Positions 59,131 through 64,000 of a stretch of DNA of 64,000 bases are shown piece after piece (the first letter of the stretch is position 1; the number at the start of each line of letters is the position of its first letter). The stretch is from Nocardioides sp. GTDB lineage: Bacteria > Actinomycetota > Actinomycetes > Propionibacteriales > Nocardioidaceae. The notes beneath the pieces are model-generated. The model was not told the origin of the DNA. It did not search any database and saw nothing but the letters and a program-made list of their open reading frames with translations. The position numbers and the translations under genes were made by a program. The stretch lies in contig JBAOIH010000011.1 in the NCBI GenBank assembly GCA_037045645.1, forward strand, positions 225,786 through 289,785. Reading direction: 5' to 3'.

Positions 59131-60771
59131 TCACCGCACGCCGTAGCGCTTCACCACCGCCTGCCACTGAGCCTTGGTGATCGCGGCGTTGTCGGCCGGA
59201 GTCAACTGCCATTTCTCCGGAAGCACCGCCGTGCACTCGGCGCGCTTGCAGGAGGCGTACGCCTCCCAGAGGTTGGTGAGCTGTTTGCGCAGCTTGGGGG
59301 CCGAGCGGTGGATGCTGTCGAGTTCGAGCGGATCCTTCTTGAGGTCGTAGAGCTCGGCCTCGCCGGTCGAATAGCGGACCAGTTTGTAGCGGCCCAGCCG
59401 GATCCCGATGGTGTTGAGTCGTCGTCGCCAGTCCTTGTTGGTCCAGCGCGACTGCATATAGGGGCGTTGGCCCATCAGGCCTTCGAGGACGACCGGATAG
59501 CGCCAGCCCTGATCTCCGGCGAAGGTCGGTGACAAGTCGATACCATCGGCCTTCGGCAAGTTCGTGCCCGCCGACTTCGCGATCGTGACCGCCAGATCGA
59601 GCAGCGTCACGGGGTCGTACCGAGAGCCTTGCGGCAACGTGGCGCCAGACATCAGCAGCGGCACCCGGATCGAGGGTTCGTGCAGGTTCGTCTTGCCCTG
59701 CCGCTTGCGGTGCTCGCCGAGGTAGTAGCCGTTGTCGGAGGTGAAGGCGATGATCGTACGGTCGGCGCCGGGTGCGTTCTTGACCGCAGCGATCGTCTTG
59801 GCGACCTCGTCGTCGAGTACGGCCAGTGCCTCGGCGCGCTGACGCGTCACGGTGGTCAACGCAGACTTCTCGAAGGCGCTCAGATTGGGCCACCCGAGCC
59901 GCAGATAGCGGGGCTTGTCCCGCATGTCGAGCTCGGGCTGGCCACCGGGCGGCACGCCCGCGCCCGAACGGATGCGCTTGTTGAAGCGGCCCTTGACGTA
60001 CGCCGGGCGCGCCGGGGTGACGAAGTAGCCGGTCGCGCCATCCGGCCGCTTGTAGGCGGGCGGGTCGTCCTTCTCGCGCGGCCCACCGTGGTGCGGCGCG
60101 ATCGGGGTCCACCACAAGAACCACGGCGCCTTGCGCGCGCTGAACTTCGTGACCAGCGCGCGGGTCTGACCAGCGGTGACGTTGGTGGTGTAGCGCCCCG
60201 GCCAGTGCCTGAGTGCGCCGTTGACCACCGACGCGGGGTGGAAGTAGTTGTAGGTGTGCCCGCCCTTGTAGGGCCGATCGGTGTTGCCCCACCATTCGGT
60301 CCAGCCCGGCGGGACGTAGGTGCGCGACGACTTCTTCGTGCCGTGGATGTTCTGCGCCCCGTACTCGTTGAGGTATTTGCCCACGAGCCCGGTCTGATAG
60401 CCCGCGCTCTTGAGTTGGGTAGCGAGCGTGATCGAGTCGTCGAAGGACTGGAACGCGAACGGTGGCTCGTGGGTGAGGACACCATGGTTGTGCGAATGCT
60501 GCCCGGTCAGGAAGCTGGCGCGCGAGGGACAGCACAGCGGGTTGGGCGTGAAGGCGTTGTGGAACGTGAGCCCGGTCTTGCCGAGCAGTTTGCGGGTCTT
60601 CGGCATGAAGCGGATGTCATCGGCGCGCATGTCGTCGGCCTCGATGACCAGGAAGTTGGGCCGCTGTTCGGCCTTGGGCGTCTTTGACTCGGCGCGTACG
60701 ACCCCCGGCGCCTGCAGGGTGAGCGCCACGAGGAGCGCGGACAAGAGGGCAATGATCCGGGGCTTCGTCAC
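59131..60771 (-). CDS. Secreted sulfatase (type I, formylglycine)
   Basis: A 546-residue sulfatase with a Sec signal peptide (MTKPRIIALLSALLVALTLQ, ending near VVRAES). Metal site NFLVIEADDMRADDIRFMPK, formylglycine motif NPLCCPSRASFLTGQHSHNH (C-x-P-S-R at about 83-87), GYQTGLVGKYLNEYG and FTSDNGYYLGEHRKRQGKTN. It needs the formylglycine-generating enzyme, and acts outside the cell on a sulfate ester, perhaps a polysaccharide. It is closely similar to the second sulfatase upstream in the same direction, from which it seems to have arisen by duplication. Confidence 0.9.
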   Translation of the reverse strand: MTKPRIIALLSALLVALTLQAPGVVRAESKTPKAEQRPNFLVIEADDMRADDIRFMPKTRKLLGKTGLTFHNAFTPNPLCCPSRASFLTGQHSHNHGVLTHEPPFAFQSFDDSITLATQLKSAGYQTGLVGKYLNEYGAQNIHGTKKSSRTYVPPGWTEWWGNTDRPYKGGHTYNYFHPASVVNGALRHWPGRYTTNVTAGQTRALVTKFSARKAPWFLWWTPIAPHHGGPREKDDPPAYKRPDGATGYFVTPARPAYVKGRFNKRIRSGAGVPPGGQPELDMRDKPRYLRLGWPNLSAFEKSALTTVTRQRAEALAVLDDEVAKTIAAVKNAPGADRTIIAFTSDNGYYLGEHRKRQGKTNLHEPSIRVPLLMSGATLPQGSRYDPVTLLDLAVTIAKSAGTNLPKADGIDLSPTFAGDQGWRYPVVLEGLMGQRPYMQSRWTNKDWRRRLNTIGIRLGRYKLVRYSTGEAELYDLKKDPLELDSIHRSAPKLRKQLTNLWEAYASCKRAECTAVLPEKWQLTPADNAAITKAQWQAVVKRYGVR

Positions 60772-60781
60772 GCCGATGAGG

Positions 60782-62477
60782 CTAGTGGCCGAAGTAGTCG
60801 CGCGTGGCGTTCTCCTGCGCGCGCGTCAGATCTCTGTTGGCAGTCGGGCTTAATTGCCACTGCTTGGGCAACGCTGCGCGGCACTGGTCACCTGCACAGT
60901 CGACGTACGCCTCCCACAGTGCCTCGATGTCCGCGACGCGCGGATCATCCGGCGGAATGCTGTCGAGTTCAAGCGGGTCCTCTTGCAGGTCATAGAGCTC
61001 GATCTCGCCGGTGGCATAACGTACGAGTCTTCCAGTGCCCGAGCCGCAAGCCGACCGTGTTCAGGCTGCGCCCCCACCGCGCCCGTCCCGCCGCTTCGGC
61101 GTACGCCTTCTCCCCCATCAGGCCCTCCAGGACGATCGGGCGTGTCCATCCGGAATCACCCTTCGTCACCACCGGCCAGACATCCTCACCATCCGCGTCC
61201 GGCAGATCGGCGCCGGCCAGACCCGCGATGGTGGTGGCCAGGTCGAGTGGCGTGATCGGGTCGAATCTCTCGCCACGAGGGATGCCGGGACCCGCCATCA
61301 GCAGGGGCACTCGGATCGACGGCTCGTGCAGGTTGATCTTCCCCTGCCGCTTCGCATGCTCGCCGAGGTAATAGCCGTTGTCCGAGGTGAACATGACAAT
61401 CGTGCGCTCGGCCTCATTCGACGTGGCAAGGGACCGGATCGTGGTGGCGACCTCGTCGTCGAGAACGCTGATCGCCTCGGCACGTTGCCGGGACACGTTG
61501 AGGAGAACGTCGCGCTCCTCCTCACTCAGGTCGGGCAGGTTGCGCAGATACTTGGGTTTGTCCTTCCGGTCGGCTTCTGGGCTGCCGGTCGGCGGCACTC
61601 CGAGGCCGGACGTGATCTGATCGTCGAAACTGCCCTTGACCGACTGCGGGCGAGCCGGTGTGTCCCAACGGACCGGATAGCCGTCCGTACGCTCGACCAC
61701 ACCGGGATCGTCCGGCTCGAACGGCACCCCGTGATGAGGTGCGATCGGCGTCCACCACACGAACCACGGGGCCTTGTCCCGCTGCTCGAAGCCGTCGAGG
61801 ACCTGGCGGACCTGACGACCCATGACGTTGGTGTTGTACTCACCGGGCCAGGTCTTGATCTGGCCGTTGACGTTGGAAGTGAGGTGGAAATAGGCGTACG
61901 TGTTGCCGCCGATCGGCGAGCCCTCCGGCCAGATGTGATCCGACGCGCCCCACCACTGGTCCCAGCCCGGCGGTACGTACTTCAGTGACTCCCGGCTGGT
62001 GCCGTGGACCGGCTGCACGCCGTAGCCGTTGAGGTATTTCCCGACCAGTCCCGTCTGATAGCCGGCTGCCTGCAACTGCGTGGCCAGGGTCGTCGAGTCG
62101 TCGAAGGCACCGAAACCGTACGGCTCCTCATGGCTGAGCACGTGGTGATTGTGGGAGTACTTCCCGGTCAGGAAGCTGGCGCGCGCCGGGCAACACAGCG
62201 GGTTGGGGGCGAACGAGTTGCGGAAGTTGAGGCCCTTGTCGCCCAGCAACGCCAAGGTCTTCGGCATCCAGCGCAGCTCGTCGGCGCGCATGTCGTCGGC
62301 CTCGATGACCAAGAAGTTGGGGCGCTCGGTTTGCGTGTGCTCGGGCGTACGCGTGGTAGCCGGAGACTCCACCCGCTGCGAGGTGGAGGGCTGCGGCTCG
62401 TTGCTGTCGCCGTCGAGGATCCCGCATCCGGTGAGCGTCAAGAACACCGCCAGACCGAGAGCGACGAGTCGTTTCAT
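60782..62477 (-). CDS. Sulfatase lipoprotein, one-base frameshift near the C-terminus
   Basis: A 564-residue sulfatase if corrected. It has a lipoprotein signal (MKRLVALGLAVFLTLTGCGI), then FLVIEADDMRADELRWMPKT, the formylglycine motif NPLCCPARASFLTGKYSHNH (C-x-P-A-R, accepted by the family) and FTSDNGYYLGEHAKRQGKIN. At 61028 one extra base diverts the frame (HWKTRTLCHRR, stop at 60990). Without it HWKLVRYATGEIELYDLQED continues through WQLSPTANRDLTRAQ to DYFGH and a stop at 60782, matching the C-terminus of the neighbouring sulfatase. It lies 2 bp after the kinase gene, so the two are co-transcribed. Confidence 0.86.
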
Positions 62478-62479
62478 CG

Positions 62480-64000
62480 TCACCCCTTCCGCAGGAAGTT
62501 GGTGGCCGGGCAGTAGTCCGCGGTCAACGCCTGCCAGGTAGCCGTGTCCAGCATGCCGGTGGCGTCCAGGCGTACGTCTGCCTGATAGGAGGCCAGCGCG
62601 TCGGCGAACTCGCCGCCCCAGTTGCCGAACGTACGCGATTTCTCCCAGTAGCCCAGTTTGGACAGCGCCCATTGCGCCTCGGAGAGCCGGCGCTTGTTGA
62701 CCAGTTGTGTGGTGTCCACGCCCGGGGCACCGATCTCGGGTCGGTCGACCGAGGGCAGGCAGAAGCAGCCCTCGCGCTCCTTGGAGGGGTTCTTCAGTTC
62801 GCGGACCCACGCCCATTCGACCGGGACGGAATCCAGCGCGCGGCAGGCGGCTTCCCTGGAGTCGAAGGGACCCACGAACGCGTTGTAGATGTGCTCCCCC
62901 GTCCTCGGGTCGGCATCGAGGAACACCTCGCAGGCCAGGTCGCCGCGCAGGTATCTCGCGTTCGGCACGTCACGAGCCACGCGACTGAGCACGGACTCAT
63001 AGAGCCGCTCCGCATGGACGGTCGTCACCATCACGATGTAGCGACCGGGTTCGCAGGCGACGTTGTCGTACGTCATCGCGATGTCGAGGCGGCCCTCCTC
63101 GACGGCTGCTTCGGCAGTCGTCTGGCTCGGCTCGGGCTCGGCAGTCGACGGAGTGGGTTGCGTGGTCGTGGGCTCGGGGCTTTCGGTCTGGCTCACAGGC
63201 GGCTTGGCCGTCGGCTCATCCGGTTTGTGGCTGAGTACCCGCCAGGTCACCAACCCCGCGATCAGGGCGAGCACCACGAGGCTCGCGACACCCAACGCGG
63301 GTGCCAAGCCTGAGTTCCGCTTCACCACGGGAATCGGAGCGGGTGCGGGTCTGATCGAAGCCGTGGTCTCCACGGTGCTGGGCCGGATGATCGTGTCGCC
63401 GACAGGGGTGGTGTCCCACCCCGGTGAGATCTGGGTGTCGTCAATGTTCACCGGCGCGTCGGCAGAGCCTGACAACAGGGCCACGCGGAAGGCGTTCGCA
63501 CTCCGGAAGCGGTGTTCCGGGTCCTTTGCCATCGACATCTCCAGGAGCGCGTTGAGCCACCGCGGTGCCTGAGCCAACTGCGGCACGGGCTCCTGGATGT
63601 GCGCGATCGCTACCTGGACATCCGTGCCGGTCCACGGTGCGGCACCGGTAATGCAGGCCCACAGCAGACAGCCGAGGCCATAGATGTCGGAGGCCACCGT
63701 GGCGGGATGGCCCTGGTGTCGCTCGGGCGCGAGATAGCCCACGGTCCCGATCACACCGTTGGTCATCGTGTGTTCCTGATCGCGGACCGTCGAGATCCCG
63801 AAGTCACAGATCGCCGCCCGCAGCCGGCCGTCACGATCGTGTCGCAACAACACGTTCGAGGGCTTGATGTCGCGGTGAATCACACCCGCGCTATGCGCAT
63901 CACCCAAGCCTTCCGCCACGTCCGCAAGCACCTGAATGGTGTCACTGACTGACAACGGCCCGTCACGACGCAACCGATCCGCAAGATCACCCTCGGGATA
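62480..64000 (-). CDS. Membrane Ser/Thr protein kinase with peptidoglycan-binding-like tail (partial)
   Basis: The gene runs off the right edge; about 506 codons are visible. The kinase part begins within the N-lobe hinge (YPEGDLADRL) and has the catalytic loop VIHRDIKPSNVLLRH, CDFGISTVRD, the activation segment GTVGYLAPERHQG and SDIYGLGCLLWACITG. A Pro/Thr linker, one membrane span (GVASLVVLALIAGLVTWRVL) and an outer Thr/Pro-rich stretch follow. The outer part ends in LSEAQWALSKLGYWEKSRTF and ATGMLDTATWQALTADYC, which resembles a peptidoglycan_binding_1 domain, in place of PASTA repeats. Four Cys in GCFCLPS and elsewhere may form disulfides. It may sense the wall and control the sulfatases; the latter is inference from the 2-bp spacing. 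Confidence 0.85.
   Translation of the reverse strand, partial: YPEGDLADRLRRDGPLSVSDTIQVLADVAEGLGDAHSAGVIHRDIKPSNVLLRHDRDGRLRAAICDFGISTVRDQEHTMTNGVIGTVGYLAPERHQGHPATVASDIYGLGCLLWACITGAAPWTGTDVQVAIAHIQEPVPQLAQAPRWLNALLEMSMAKDPEHRFRSANAFRVALLSGSADAPVNIDDTQISPGWDTTPVGDTIIRPSTVETTASIRPAPAPIPVVKRNSGLAPALGVASLVVLALIAGLVTWRVLSHKPDEPTAKPPVSQTESPEPTTTQPTPSTAEPEPSQTTAEAAVEEGRLDIAMTYDNVACEPGRYIVMVTTVHAERLYESVLSRVARDVPNARYLRGDLACEVFLDADPRTGEHIYNAFVGPFDSREAACRALDSVPVEWAWVRELKNPSKEREGCFCLPSVDRPEIGAPGVDTTQLVNKRRLSEAQWALSKLGYWEKSRTFGNWGGEFADALASYQADVRLDATGMLDTATWQALTADYCPATNFLRKG

Overview
The window is high-GC actinobacterial chromosome, most like Nocardioides or a related Propionibacteriales genus. Signs of this are the extreme third-position GC, very frequent CGTACG hexamers in core genes, a 13E12/DUF222 HNH gene with an actinobacterial SOS box, a DLW-39 protein beside tRNA-Ala(TGC), a PASTA-less Ser/Thr kinase, and a CYP51/ferredoxin neighbourhood like that of mycobacteria. 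Genes sit on both strands and many are coupled by ATGA overlaps.

Layout. 0-13.9 kb is ordinary core: a SURF1-like partial gene, an FBP zinc-finger protein, a hydrolase-P450 pair, an APC permease coupled to a tandem universal stress protein, a secreted PKD protein, an acyl-CoA carboxylase subunit with YccF, an SDR, the SOS-type HNH gene and an ABC exporter. 14-20.8 kb holds SppA, a WXG-like 473-residue protein and a PLD-helicase-DUF3427 protein. 20.8-29.8 kb is one tight seven-gene minus-strand operon built round a 1325-residue protein with three CbbX-type AAA domains. Its partners are a NERD/zinc-ribbon membrane protein, a lipoprotein-like membrane protein and small unknowns. It is preceded by an array of palindromes with a 51-bp period. 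I regard this as the best candidate for an undescribed system.

29.8-43.48 kb is an accessory island ending at tRNA-Ala. It holds scars (a yccF 5' fragment, two truncated FAD-enzyme genes tail to tail), an IS3-family element whose transposase carries about eleven +1 insertions, a membrane gene cut by that IS, a frameshifted DUF726 hydrolase, a coiled-coil membrane protein, a MobF relaxase-helicase, two excisionase-like HTH proteins without an integrase, a PIN-type toxin-antitoxin pair and a DUF2510/scramblase-like protein.

43.5-64 kb returns to core. A nine-gene minus operon (52.5 to 44.9 kb: P450, SDR, ALDH, SDR, 3-HIBADH-like, CMD, hotdog, LLM oxidoreductase, TetR) and a five-gene minus operon (59.06 to 54.97 kb: DapB-like dehydrogenase, SDR, CYP51, 3Fe-4S ferredoxin, SnoaL-like) look like one oxidative pathway for a sterol- or terpenoid-like substrate. 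Both, and the unknown gene at 53361, have a TGGACA-NN-TGTCCA palindrome at the promoter, so the TetR protein may control all three. The right end has two tandem sulfatases and a membrane Ser/Thr kinase that runs off the window.

Four otherwise intact genes (sppA, the DUF726 gene, the ALDH gene, the second sulfatase) each carry exactly one extra A on the coding strand. These could be sequencing errors or real lesions and should be checked in reads before any is called a pseudogene.
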